Shown here: positions 44,148-52,384 of the stretch, piece by piece | How positions within the stretch are numbered: the stretch's first letter is position 1 | Layout of the letters: every line of letters begins with the position of its first letter | Assembly: GCF_963678845.1 (NCBI RefSeq) | Contig: NZ_OY787466.1 | Span: 248,001-312,000, forward strand | Origin: an uncultured Bacteroides sp. | Lineage (GTDB): Bacteria; Bacteroidota; Bacteroidia; Bacteroidales; Bacteroidaceae | DNA length: 64,000 nt | Reading direction: 5' to 3' | Notes under the pieces: generated by a model | Databases searched by the model: none | What the model was told of the DNA's origin: nothing | Seen by the model: the letters and a program-made list of their open reading frames with translations, nothing else | Position numbers and translations under genes: made by a program

Positions 44148-45716
44148 ATGCTTGACGAAATAAAAAGAAGGCGTACTTTCGCTATTATCTCTCACCCGGA
44201 TGCGGGTAAAACTACTTTGACAGAGAAGCTTCTTCTGTTTGGTGGGCAAATTCAGGTTGCTGGGGCCGTGAAGTCTAATAAGATTAAGAAAACGGCTACT
44301 TCTGACTGGATGGAGATTGAAAAGCAACGTGGTATTTCTGTAACTACTTCCGTTATGGAGTTTGATTATAGAGACTATAAAGTGAATATTCTTGATACTC
44401 CTGGCCACCAGGATTTCGCTGAAGATACATTTCGTACGCTGACTGCCGTTGATAGTGTTATTATTGTAGTTGACGGTGCCAAAGGTGTTGAGGCTCAGAC
44501 TCGTAAGTTAATGGAAGTCTGCCGCATGAGAAATACTCCGGTTATTGTTTTCGTTAACAAGATGGACCGTGAAGGACGTGACCCTTTTGATTTGCTTGAT
44601 GAGATTGAAGCCGAATTACAAATCAGAGTTCGTCCGTTGAGCTGGCCTATTGAACAAGGAATTCGTTTTAAAGGGGTCTATAATATCTACGAAGGTAAAC
44701 TTGATCTTTATCAGCCAAGTAAACAAGTAGTAACTGAAAAAGTGGCACTTGATATTGATAGTGAAGAACTTGATAAAAACATTGGTGAAGGACTGGCTGA
44801 TAAGCTTCGTACTGATCTGGAACTGATTGATGGAGTATATCCGGAATTTAATGTGGATGATTATCTTAAAGCAGATATTGCTCCTGTATTCTTTGGCTCA
44901 GCTTTGAATAATTTTGGTGTGCAGGAGTTGCTTGATTGCTTTGTTGAGATTGCTCCGTATCCTCAACCTGTACATGCAGAAGAAAGAATGGTAAAACCTG
45001 AAGAAGAGAAATTTACAGGTTTCATCTTTAAAATTACAGCAAATATTGACCCGAATCACCGTTCTTGTGTTGCTTTCTGCAAGGTTTGTTCAGGCAAGTT
45101 TATCCGTAATGCTCCTTATAAACATGTACGTCATGGAAAAACAGTGCGTTTTTCTTCACCAACACAGTTTATGGCTCAGAAGAAGAGCACTATTGAGGAA
45201 GCTTATCCTGGCGATATTATTGGTTTACCAGATACCGGAAACTTTAAAATTGGCGATACATTAACTGAAGGAGAAGAGCTTCACTTCAAGGGGTTGCCTA
45301 GTTTCTCTCCTGAAATGTTCAAATACATAGAGAATGCCGATCCGATGAAGACCAAACAGCTCAATAAAGGTGTTGATCAGCTGATGGACGAAGGTGTGGC
45401 TCAGCTATTTGTCAATCAGTTCAATGGTCGTAAGATTATTGGTACAGTGGGGCAGTTGCAGTTTGAAGTAATTCAGTATCGTTTGCTGAATGAATATAAT
45501 GCAGCTTGTCGCTGGGAACCGCTCAGCTTGTATAAAGCCTGTTGGATAGAAAGCGATAATCAGGAAGAACTGGAAGCATTCAAAAAACGTAAATATCAGT
45601 TTATGGCGAAGGATAGGGAAGGGCGTGATGTTTTCCTTGCTGATAGTAATTATGTGCTTCAGATGGCTCAAATGGATTTCAAGAGTATTAAGTTCCATTT
45701 CACCAGTGAGTTTTGA
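44148..45716 (+). CDS. prfC: Peptide chain release factor 3
   Basis: The 522-residue GTPase has the P-loop SHPDAGKTTLTEKLLLFGG, switch II DTPGHQDFAEDTFRTLTAVD, NKMDREGRDP and the RF3-specific C-terminal third (QLQFEVIQYRLLNEYNAACRWEPL). RF3 releases RF1/RF2 from the ribosome after termination. It is the last gene of the four-gene operon. An insertion sequence now begins 34 bp after its stop codon, separating it from the strong hairpin at 47191-47230 that probably was its terminator. Confidence 0.96.
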   Translation: MLDEIKRRRTFAIISHPDAGKTTLTEKLLLFGGQIQVAGAVKSNKIKKTATSDWMEIEKQRGISVTTSVMEFDYRDYKVNILDTPGHQDFAEDTFRTLTAVDSVIIVVDGAKGVEAQTRKLMEVCRMRNTPVIVFVNKMDREGRDPFDLLDEIEAELQIRVRPLSWPIEQGIRFKGVYNIYEGKLDLYQPSKQVVTEKVALDIDSEELDKNIGEGLADKLRTDLELIDGVYPEFNVDDYLKADIAPVFFGSALNNFGVQELLDCFVEIAPYPQPVHAEERMVKPEEEKFTGFIFKITANIDPNHRSCVAFCKVCSGKFIRNAPYKHVRHGKTVRFSSPTQFMAQKKSTIEEAYPGDIIGLPDTGNFKIGDTLTEGEELHFKGLPSFSPEMFKYIENADPMKTKQLNKGVDQLMDEGVAQLFVNQFNGRKIIGTVGQLQFEVIQYRLLNEYNAACRWEPLSLYKACWIESDNQEELEAFKKRKYQFMAKDREGRDVFLADSNYVLQMAQMDFKSIKFHFTSEF

Positions 45717-45741
45717 TTTAATAGTAGCACAATAATACATC

Positions 45742-45750
45742 ATATATTAT
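45742..45750. repeat. Target site duplication, left
   Basis: ATATATTAT, repeated exactly at 47182-47190 on the other side of the insertion sequence. Confidence 0.9.
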
Positions 45751-45791
45751 TATTGCTGTCCGGTAAAACTTTAAAAAGCATAAAGAATCAC

Positions 45792-45819
45792 CCGAATCTC
45801 CTATAAAATGGAGGTTCGG
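45792..45819. terminator. Hairpin at the inner left end of the insertion sequence
   Basis: CCGAATCTCC (45792-45801) pairs with GGAGGTTCGG (45810-45819), followed on the plus strand by AATGTTTTTTAT. It would stop read-through from prfC and may also end the transposase transcript. Confidence 0.6.
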
Positions 45820-45845
45820 AATGTTTTTTATAAAAGTAAGCCCTC

Positions 45846-47072
45846 TTATTCAAAATCAAATTCTAATATGGGGTCAACATTTGGAGGCTCATAATTGGCT
45901 TTTTGAAGAATATATTCCCAATCCTTTTCGGGTTTTTCAAGAAAAGCTATAAAATCGACATAGTACATTAGCATAAGTCTAGCTATGGTAACCAAATTAG
46001 AGAAAGAACAGTGTCTTTTAAGTTTACGTTGCATGATTGTACACAGCAAGTTAGCTATGAGAACTACCCATGTCTGCACTTCTATGGCATTGACACTATC
46101 ACCATAGAAAAAATGTAGTGGAAAGTTCTGTTTAAGCTGTTTGTATAAAGTTTCAATAGCCCATCTCCGCTTGTAAATTTCTTCAATATCCTCAACTGAG
46201 AGTTCGAAATTATTAGTTAGCAATACCACGGATTTCTTTTTATTCTTGCTCCATAACTCTACTCGCCTGGAAGTATGTCGCAAGTCGCCTTTTTCAAAGA
46301 TGATATGCTGGTCGGTATGCGTTACCAAACCTTTTGGATTGACATAAGTGGTGGATTTCAACACTTTGTATATCAGGTTCTTCTTCATTTTTGTAACATA
46401 GCAGACACCCTCTTCAGTCAACCGTTGGAATTGTGCATAGTCAATATAGGTACGATCCATTGCGAGAGTAGCGTTTTTGGGTAAATGAACCTCTTTGAGC
46501 AGGTAATGGTCGTGTTTGGCTGCGGATGTCAGCTGAACAACCATAGGGACACCTACTACATAGCGTATTACAGTGTGAACTTTTAGACCGCCTTTCTTCT
46601 TTCCGCTTTTTGGATGACGACCAACGCCCTTAAGAATATTGTCAAACAGGCTGATTGTGGTAGAATCCATCATAAAAAGCAGACGTTCCCAATCTTTCTG
46701 TTCTTTTGGTAGGCGGCTGTCCGCTAAAAAAGGCCCATATTGTTCCAACAGCATAGAATAGATGTTGGCAAAAAACTCCTGAGAGCGTCTTTTATTTGCT
46801 TCTGCCAGGGTACTACGCCTAACCATGTAATCGATTCCAAGGTGTTGCAGCTTATTTGCTTGCGCAAGCATCCCAATCTCCAGTTCACGTAAGGAATCAA
46901 AGTGCTTGAGCACACCGAAAAGCATAACAACAAGATGAGTATAGCCATCCAAGCTCTTAACATAACGTTCACAACCCATTGTTCGACTTAAATCTAAGAT
47001 TTTTTGCTTATCGATGAATTTTAATAGCTGTGAGAGAACCGGCTGTCCGGTAAAATTTATACTTTTGCCCAT
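45846..47072 (-). CDS. IS4-family transposase (DDE, with DUF4372-type N-terminus)
   Basis: From the ATG at 47072 the product has 408 residues and starts MGKSINFTGQPVLSQLLKFIDKQ, the DUF4372-type N-terminus. The catalytic acid residues are in LLFMMDSTTISLFD, LAMDRTYIDYAQF and the IS4 signature Tyr-2-Arg-3-Glu-6-Lys in YKRRWAIETLYKQLKQNF. The frame is open further upstream (ATG 47126, TTG 47129), but that part overlaps an inverted-repeat hairpin, so the shorter start is preferred. The codons for FTGQPV contain a copy of the terminal repeat motif. Confidence 0.92.
   Translation of the reverse strand: MGKSINFTGQPVLSQLLKFIDKQKILDLSRTMGCERYVKSLDGYTHLVVMLFGVLKHFDSLRELEIGMLAQANKLQHLGIDYMVRRSTLAEANKRRSQEFFANIYSMLLEQYGPFLADSRLPKEQKDWERLLFMMDSTTISLFDNILKGVGRHPKSGKKKGGLKVHTVIRYVVGVPMVVQLTSAAKHDHYLLKEVHLPKNATLAMDRTYIDYAQFQRLTEEGVCYVTKMKKNLIYKVLKSTTYVNPKGLVTHTDQHIIFEKGDLRHTSRRVELWSKNKKKSVVLLTNNFELSVEDIEEIYKRRWAIETLYKQLKQNFPLHFFYGDSVNAIEVQTWVVLIANLLCTIMQRKLKRHCSFSNLVTIARLMLMYYVDFIAFLEKPEKDWEYILQKANYEPPNVDPILEFDFE
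47042..47055. repeat. Internal copy of the insertion-sequence terminal motif
   Basis: GCTGTCCGGTAAAA is identical to 14 bases of the outer repeats and has the orientation of the left end. It lies within the first codons of the transposase gene, 126 bp from the right end. Confidence 0.85.
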
Positions 47073-47113
47073 GTCTATAAGAATTTTTTGGTCGAAACGA
47101 ATATAGACAATTT

Positions 47114-47141
47114 GGGCTGAGTTCATCAAAGAACTCAGCCC
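47114..47141. terminator. Hairpin at the inner right end of the insertion sequence
   Basis: GGGCTGAGTTC and GAACTCAGCCC are perfect 11-bp arms with a 6-nt loop, followed by TTTATTTTTT on the plus strand. It precedes the transposase start and may shield it from outside transcripts. Confidence 0.7.
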
Positions 47142-47181
47142 TTTATTTTTTTGATCTAAAAAGTTTTACCGGACAGCAATA

Positions 47182-47190
47182 ATATATTAT
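47182..47190. repeat. Target site duplication, right
   Basis: ATATATTAT, identical to 45742-45750. Confidence 0.9.
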
Positions 47191-47230
47191 AAAAAGAGGC
47201 TGTCAGAATCAATTCTGACAGCCTCTTTTT
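47191..47230 (-). terminator. Strong terminator of the purine permease gene
   Basis: AAAAAGAGGCTGTCAGAATT and ATTCTGACAGCCTCTTTTT form a near-perfect long stem with A and T tracts at both ends, so it works in both directions. Before the insertion it probably also ended the prfC operon. Confidence 0.9.
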
Positions 47231-47247
47231 ATTTTGATTTATTGAAC

Positions 47248-48558
47248 TTACACAATATGCATTCCGTCAATAACCATCTTTATCAGGAACAATAAAGAGA
47301 TTACAAATACGGTGATTGATACTTTCTTTGCTTGTCCTGTACATACTTTTAAGAAAGTATAGCTTAGGAATCCGAATACAATACCTTGAGCGATACTGTA
47401 ACAGAAAGGCATCATCACAATAGTAAGGAATGCTGGCAATGATTCGGTCATATCGTCGAAGTTAACTTTAACGATTGAAGAGATCATAAACAAACCTACA
47501 ATGATAAGCGCCGGAGCTGTAGCCGAAGCTGGTACCATCAGGAACAGTGGAGAAAGGAACAATGCGATGAAGAACATAAAGGCTGTACTTACAGCTGTTA
47601 AACCAGTTCTACCGCCTGAAGCCACACCTGCACAACTTTCTACGTATGAAGTAACTGTACTTGTACCTAAAATAGCTCCGAATGTAGTAGCTAATGCATC
47701 AGCAAAAAGGGCTTTCTTAATCTGAGGGAAGTTTCCGTTTTCATCTATGAACCCAGCCTTTGAAGCAACACCAATCAGCGTTCCAACAGTATCGAACAGG
47801 TTGACAAACAAGAAAGTGAAAACTACAACCAACATATCAAATGTAAATAGGTGGTTCCAGTCAAATTTAAAGAAGATTGGGGCAATTGATGGAGGAAGTG
47901 AGAAAATACCATCTTGCGGTGTATGAACAAGCCCAAAGAATATCCCGCAGATAGTTGCTATAACAATACCAATCAAAATAGAACCATGAACATTCTTCGC
48001 AAATAGTGCTCCTGTTATAATAAGGCCAATAAGGGCAATCCAAACATTATGATTCGCTAAATCTCCCATAGAAACCAAGGTGTTAGGATTGCTTACAATA
48101 ATACCGGCATTTTTCATCCCTATTAAAGTAATAAAAAGTCCGATGCCAACCGGGATTGCATCTTTAAGTGTCTTTGGAATGCTTTTCACAATCAGCTCAC
48201 GTACATTAAAGAAGGTAAGAATAATGAAGATGATACCTTCAATGAATACTGCCGTAAGAGCCATTTGCCAACTATATCCCATGGTTAGTACCACGGAAAA
48301 AGCAAAGAAATTGTTAAGTCCCATTCCCGGGGCCTGTGCAATGGGAAGATTTGGCAAGAATGCCATCAGAAGTGTTCCGATAATTGTAGCTAAAGCTGTT
48401 GTAGTAAACAGAGCAGCTTTGTCCATCCCTGTTGCACCCAGAATGCTTGGGTTAACTACTAAGATATAAGACATTGTCAGGAATGTGATCAATCCTGCAA
48501 TAGCCTCTTGTCTGACGTTGGTTTTGTTTTCCGTCAGTTTAAATAATTTTTCTATCAT
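47248..48558 (-). CDS. NCS2 family purine permease (AzgA-like)
   Basis: The 436-residue membrane protein has 12-14 hydrophobic segments. The opening TNVRQEAIAGLITFLTMSYILVVNPSIL and the conserved APGMGLNNFFAFSVV mark the AzgA-type branch of NCS2, whose members import hypoxanthine, guanine or adenine with protons. FVNLFDTVGTLIGVASKAG and TSTVTSYVESCAGVASGGRTGL are further family blocks. It follows the outer-membrane protein gene by 19 bp, which suggests that the pair handles uptake through both membranes. Confidence 0.92.
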   Translation of the reverse strand: MIEKLFKLTENKTNVRQEAIAGLITFLTMSYILVVNPSILGATGMDKAALFTTTALATIIGTLLMAFLPNLPIAQAPGMGLNNFFAFSVVLTMGYSWQMALTAVFIEGIIFIILTFFNVRELIVKSIPKTLKDAIPVGIGLFITLIGMKNAGIIVSNPNTLVSMGDLANHNVWIALIGLIITGALFAKNVHGSILIGIVIATICGIFFGLVHTPQDGIFSLPPSIAPIFFKFDWNHLFTFDMLVVVFTFLFVNLFDTVGTLIGVASKAGFIDENGNFPQIKKALFADALATTFGAILGTSTVTSYVESCAGVASGGRTGLTAVSTAFMFFIALFLSPLFLMVPASATAPALIIVGLFMISSIVKVNFDDMTESLPAFLTIVMMPFCYSIAQGIVFGFLSYTFLKVCTGQAKKVSITVFVISLLFLIKMVIDGMHIV

Positions 48559-48577
48559 TGGGTTTATCTTTATTTAT

Positions 48578-49315
48578 TTAGAAATTCCATTTGGCAGCAA
48601 TGGTTGGGAATACATATAATTTGTTTGCAGCATAATTATCTGTGCTATAATTCAATTTATAGAAGTTATTGCTGATTTCTATTTCACTACCCAATGATAA
48701 CTTAGAATTAACATTATACCAAACTTGTGGTTCTGTTAATAATATAACTCTTTTGCCAGATTCTTTTCCATCTCCTGAGCGGTCTTTGTTTTCTGTCCAT
48801 ACATCAATGAATCCTGAAAGAGTCATTTTGTTATCAAACAAAGGAATGCCCCAGGTACCTGTCCACTGAACATCGTTGCTGGTTTTGGCAAATGCATTGT
48901 ATTTATAAGCAAGGTAAGTACTGAAATTAGCATTTCCACAGCTAAATGGATAAGAAGCTCCTAACAAGTAGGCATTTGCGATTGAGAATCCAAAGCCCTG
49001 GCTGTTTCCGGCTCCACCATTATACTCGATGTGTGGCATGATAGGGCATTTGCCAATCTTAAAATCACGGGCAATTTCCCAGTATGCAGTTCCGATATTT
49101 CCTTTAGCCTGATTATAATCCATATCTATAAAGAAGAAAGTAGAACCCCACTTGTCGGGTTTGAACATCTCAATAGTCGTTGTGAGATAGTTTCTTGAAG
49201 TCGGAATATTCTTATTCAAAGAATTTCTGAGGTCATAGTGAAACTGAATGTTCTGTGCGGTAGCAAACTGACACACTATGGCCATAATAACAAGGAGTAG
49301 TTTCTTTTGTTTCAT
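48578..49315 (-). CDS. DUF5020 outer-membrane protein, possible nucleoside or purine channel
   Basis: From the ATG at 49315 the protein has 245 residues with a signal peptide (MKQKKLLLVIMAIVCQFATA) and a barrel-like mature part ending in AAKWNF with a terminal aromatic residue. Segments such as TTTIEMFKPDKWGSTFFFIDMDYN resemble the DUF5020 family, which I recall as Tsx-like; Tsx is the nucleoside channel of E. coli. The purine permease gene 19 bp downstream supports a shared role. A TTG start at 49330 would overlap the -7 box TATTTTTG (49335-49328, minus strand), so it is not used. Confidence 0.75.
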   Translation of the reverse strand: MKQKKLLLVIMAIVCQFATAQNIQFHYDLRNSLNKNIPTSRNYLTTTIEMFKPDKWGSTFFFIDMDYNQAKGNIGTAYWEIARDFKIGKCPIMPHIEYNGGAGNSQGFGFSIANAYLLGASYPFSCGNANFSTYLAYKYNAFAKTSNDVQWTGTWGIPLFDNKMTLSGFIDVWTENKDRSGDGKESGKRVILLTEPQVWYNVNSKLSLGSEIEISNNFYKLNYSTDNYAANKLYVFPTIAAKWNF

Positions 49316-49335
49316 TGTTTTTTGCTGCAAAAATA

Positions 49336-49803
49336 ATTAAAAAAAAGACAAAAAGAACTCGTTATTACTTTGTTTTTTTTAATGAAGACCTCAATAAAAC
49401 TTTCCTTTTTGAGTATTTTCTGACTTTAATCTGCAATAATAGCGTATTGAAAGTGTGCTGTTTGCAGTTATATGAGGCGAAATTAAAAAGTGAAAGTTAT
49501 GCTTGACGGAACGGTTTTTATGACAACAACTTTATTGAAAATAAATAAGAGAGAATTAAAAGATGTAATATGACTTAAAGGGTCGTTTTGCAATAATCAT
49601 CTATGGAAGTTAAGTAAGAGATGCCCAATGTTTATTGATTTATTCACGGGAAATTGAATTTAGCCTCATGACCTTAATGTTCTGGCTTGTACAAGCTGAA
49701 GTATTAAGGTCGTGAGGCTAATTATCTAGCTTGTACAAGCCAGTATTAATCATTCACGAATAACTATTTAATATATCAAGGAATAATGTATAATGTTTAA
49801 GGA
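49336..49803. other. Intergenic with a palindromic element
   Basis: About 470 bp between the start of the outer-membrane channel gene and the end of the ferredoxin gene. Apart from the palindromic element at 49660-49740 and the channel promoter I see nothing, and no gene. Confidence 0.5.
49660..49740. repeat. Stem-loop with twin GCTTGTACAAGC palindromes
   Basis: TTAGCCTCATGACCTTAAT (49660-49678) pairs with ATTAAGGTCGTGAGGCTAA (49703-49721) with one mismatch. The self-complementary GCTTGTACAAGC lies in the loop (49685-49696) and again just outside the stem (49729-49740). It is 64 bp beyond the ferredoxin gene stop. Confidence 0.8.
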
Positions 49804-50703
49804 CTAAATCCATACTTCGCTTTTTACTTCTCCCTGAATAGAAAGAACAATAGCCTTTATAGGGATGTTGCGTGACGCTTTTTCCCTTGCCATCTTAGCC
49901 ATTTGCAGTAATCCTCCGCAGCAAGGAACCTCCATAATAAGCACAGTGAGCGTATTTATCATGGAATCATCAATCATAACCTGCAACTTTTCAATGTATG
50001 ATTCCGTGTTACTGTCCAGTTTAGGACAGGCAATTGCCAGAATCTTACCTTTCAGAAAGCGGCTGTGAAAATTTCCTGCAGTAAAGGAAGTACAGTCGGC
50101 TGCCAGTAAAACGTCAGCTTCCTGAAAATACCCGGCTTGCGGATTGAGCAAATGTAGCTGTACCGGCCATTGACGAAGTTCTGATACCTGAGGTGCTGCA
50201 AAACCACTTTGAACAGGAGCAGAGATACCGCCTTGAGCTATTCCGGCAAAAGAAGGAGCTGCGGCAGGTTTCAGCGTGCGAGCCATAGAACCGGGACATC
50301 CGCTGTGTGCTCCGCCTGCATGCTGTTGACCGTGTATCTGAGAAAGATCCACCTCAATATTGTTTCTTCGGAGATAATCCACGCCCTGCATCAATAATCC
50401 TTTTTCTCCATGCTCTTTTAAATGCTTTAAGTGTGCCAATATCACCCGTTCACCTTTAGAAGATATGCGTTCCATTACCGCCTCTTCGCTGTAAGGTTCA
50501 GCTTCACGTTCTTCCAGTTCAATAGCTCCCTCCGGACATTCACCAATGCAAGCACCCAGACCGTCGCAATAAAGTTCGCTAACCATTACCGCTTTACCGT
50601 TAATCAGTTGCAAAGCCCCTTCATGACAACCCTTTACACATAATCCGCACCCATTGCACAGTGCTTCGTCTATTTTTATCACAGTTCGTTTCATTCTCTT
50701 CAA
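49804..50703 (-). CDS. Ferredoxin-type 4Fe-4S protein with C-terminal redox domain
   Basis: The 299-residue cytoplasmic protein opens with a ferredoxin domain: CNGCGLCVKGC is a complete [4Fe-4S] set, while the second, CDGLGACIGECPEGAI, lacks one of the canonical cysteines as usual in this family. A linker rich in Ala and Gly (140-175) follows. The C-terminal part has cysteines in LAADCTSF, AIACPKLD and VPCCGGLLQ. These proteins probably shuttle electrons with flavoproteins; the next gene is an iron-sulfur flavoprotein. The start could be the second Met (MKRTVIKIDEAL). Confidence 0.82.
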   Translation of the reverse strand: MKRMKRTVIKIDEALCNGCGLCVKGCHEGALQLINGKAVMVSELYCDGLGACIGECPEGAIELEEREAEPYSEEAVMERISSKGERVILAHLKHLKEHGEKGLLMQGVDYLRRNNIEVDLSQIHGQQHAGGAHSGCPGSMARTLKPAAAPSFAGIAQGGISAPVQSGFAAPQVSELRQWPVQLHLLNPQAGYFQEADVLLAADCTSFTAGNFHSRFLKGKILAIACPKLDSNTESYIEKLQVMIDDSMINTLTVLIMEVPCCGGLLQMAKMAREKASRNIPIKAIVLSIQGEVKSEVWI

Positions 50704-50795
50704 TATTTAGGATGATGCTGCAAAAGTAAGGCTATTTTTTCACTCTCACTTGTAACAATGGTTACAATAGGATTGTTTTTTCAAACAAAGGTTGT

Positions 50796-51431
50796 TTACC
50801 GGATAAAATTAGTGTAAACCTTGTCAGTCTTCTCAGGAGCAGGTACAGAATCTTTTGTCTGTTCGCGCATTTTAAGTATCCAGGCCATGTTTCTTCCCAG
50901 AACCTCCATGATCTGTACACCTTCACTATCTTGTAAAGCTTCTCCTTTAGACAGCCCGTGAGTTATGTTCCAATAGTTTGATGTAGCAAGAATCATTTCC
51001 GAATAATTCAGATAATGGTTCAGACTATCGAATGTGGAAGAACCTCCTGTACGTCGTACAGCAACCACTGCAGCACCAACTTTGTGACGTAATAAGTTTC
51101 CATTACTGCCCGAAACGTAGAAAGCCCTGTCCAGAAAAGACTTCATTGTTCCCGGTATTCCTGCATAATAAACAGGCGAGCCAAGTATAATTCCATCGGC
51201 ATCTTTCATTTTCTGAACCCATTCATTCAAAGGATCAGTTGTAATAACGCACTTTTCGTCCTTGTTTCTTGAACATCCTCCGCAGGCCATGCATCCTCTC
51301 ACAGCTTTATTGCCGATGTGGATAATCTCGAACTCAATACCGTTTTCCATTAATTGCTTGCCAACACCCATCAATGCATGATAAGTATTACCCTCTTTAC
51401 GGGGGCTTCCGTTAATTGCTACAACTTTCAT
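50796..51431 (-). CDS. Iron-sulfur flavoprotein (NADPH-dependent FMN reductase family)
   Basis: From the ATG at 51431 the protein has 211 residues, with the flavodoxin-like loop VVAINGSPRKEGNTYHAL near residue 5. The compact cysteine set GCMACGGCSRNKDEKC (Cys-2-Cys-2-Cys-6-Cys) is that of the Isf family, which holds FMN and a [4Fe-4S] cluster and reduces O2, peroxide or quinones in anaerobes. LGSPVYYAGIPGTMKSFLDRA contacts the flavin. It lies 92 bp upstream of the ferredoxin gene in the same direction, with an HxlR regulator divergent. The frame is open to 51470 but the shorter start fits the family. Confidence 0.88.
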   Translation of the reverse strand: MKVVAINGSPRKEGNTYHALMGVGKQLMENGIEFEIIHIGNKAVRGCMACGGCSRNKDEKCVITTDPLNEWVQKMKDADGIILGSPVYYAGIPGTMKSFLDRAFYVSGSNGNLLRHKVGAAVVAVRRTGGSSTFDSLNHYLNYSEMILATSNYWNITHGLSKGEALQDSEGVQIMEVLGRNMAWILKMREQTKDSVPAPEKTDKVYTNFIR

Positions 51432-51497
51432 TTCTTTTCTCCTTTTAATTTTGTTTCTTTGTGGCTGCAAATTACGGATATTAATACCAGTTATACA

Positions 51498-51535
51498 AGT
51501 ACCTACTTAAAAGTAGTATAGTAACCAAAAGGAGT
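51498..51535. promoter_or_regulatory. Palindromic operator candidate and ribosome site before HxlR regulator
   Basis: CTACTTAAAAGTAG (51503-51516) is a perfect 6-bp-arm palindrome with an AA centre, between the flavoprotein and regulator genes. AAAGGAG at 51527-51533 is a strong Shine-Dalgarno, unusual for this genome, 7 bases before the regulator ATG. Confidence 0.5.
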
Positions 51536-51540
51536 GAATA

Positions 51541-51903
51541 ATGGGAAATGAAGGGAGTATAGAAAAATATATTTTTAAAGGAAAGGACTATTTTTGTTCT
51601 TTAGAGTTAGTGATGGACATGATTGGAGGTAAATGGAAACCTATAGCGCTGTTCCATCTCAAGGATGGAGTGATGCGTTCGGGTGAACTTCAGCGTAGCT
51701 TACATGGAATAGCCAACAAAATGTTTACTCAAACCGTTAGAGAGTTGGAACAAACCGGACTTGTGGAACGCATTGTTTATCCTGCTGTTCCACCAAAAGT
51801 GGAGTACAAGCTTACCCCAATGGGCGAATCTGTGATACCTGTTATTGAGACTCTGAACAATTGGGGCAAAGATATCAGTATTAAATATAATAAGAATAAA
51901 TAA
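51541..51903 (+). CDS. HxlR family transcriptional regulator
   Basis: The 120-residue winged-helix protein has the HxlR block FCSLELVMDMIGGKWKPIALFHLKDGVMRSGELQ and a cysteine at position 19, the sensing position in thiol-based HxlR regulators. It is divergent from the iron-sulfur flavoprotein gene and has a palindrome between the two, as with the HxlR/QorB pair at 15.2-16.7 kb. It most likely controls the flavoprotein and ferredoxin genes in response to an electrophile or oxidant. Confidence 0.88.
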   Translation: MGNEGSIEKYIFKGKDYFCSLELVMDMIGGKWKPIALFHLKDGVMRSGELQRSLHGIANKMFTQTVRELEQTGLVERIVYPAVPPKVEYKLTPMGESVIPVIETLNNWGKDISIKYNKNK

Positions 51904-51926
51904 TTCTCAAAATGCAGAACAAATAG

Positions 51927-51957
51927 TTGGCAGATCAATACTTTGTCTCTATCTTTG
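51927..51957 (+). promoter_or_regulatory. ssrA promoter
   Basis: TTG (51927-51929), 20-bp spacer, TATCTTTG (51950-51957); consensus Bacteroides promoter about 32 bp before the mature RNA. Confidence 0.7.
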
Positions 51958-51988
51958 TATCGCTAAAGAAAGTGGTTACACATCCTTT

Positions 51989-52384
51989 GGGGATGACTGG
52001 ATTTGACAGCGGGCAGAAATGGTATGTAAGCATGCAGTGCGTCGGTGATTTGCACTTAAATCTCAGTTATCAAAATTTTATCTGGCGAAAATAATTACGC
52101 TCTTGCTGCTTAATCGAATTATAGTAGATTAAACTTAATCTCTGTACTAGGTGCGGAGACGAGACATCACTCGGATGCTGTTGTTCCGAAGCGGTCCGGT
52201 TTTAGTGGTGCAGTTATATCGGAGATAGTTTGAGTCCCGTCTCGTGGCTCTTGCGAAAATAAAGAGACTAAGGTATTGTTTGGTGGCTTCGGTCCTGCCG
52301 TACTCGAAAAATTAGGCGAAGATAAGCATGTAGAAAGCTTATGATTTCCTCGTTTGGACGAGGGTTCGATTCCCTCCATCTCCA
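51989..52384 (+). ncRNA. ssrA: Transfer-messenger RNA
   Basis: The 5' end GGGGATGACTGGATTTGACA and the 3' end with GGTTCGATTCCCTCCATC TCC form the alanine-tRNA-like acceptor (GGGGATG with CATCTCC) and T arm. The tag reading frame at 52084-52113 encodes GENNYALAA and a TAA stop, ending in the LAA recognised by Clp-type proteases. The 3' CCA is not encoded: A is followed by CTT. tmRNA rescues stalled ribosomes with SmpB. A strong terminator follows at 52408-52442. Confidence 0.97.

Larger units (their letters stand above)
45751..47181 (-). mobile_element. Complete IS4-family insertion sequence
   Basis: The element is 1,431 bp long. The outermost 22 bp at each end (45751-45772 and 47160-47181) are perfect inverted repeats, beginning TATTGCTGTCCGGTAAAA. 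A 9-bp target duplication flanks it, and the single transposase gene is intact, so the insertion looks recent and possibly active. Inside each end lies a hairpin (45792-45819 and 47114-47141) that could stop transcription entering from outside. It separates prfC from the terminator it shares with the purine permease gene. Confidence 0.95.
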
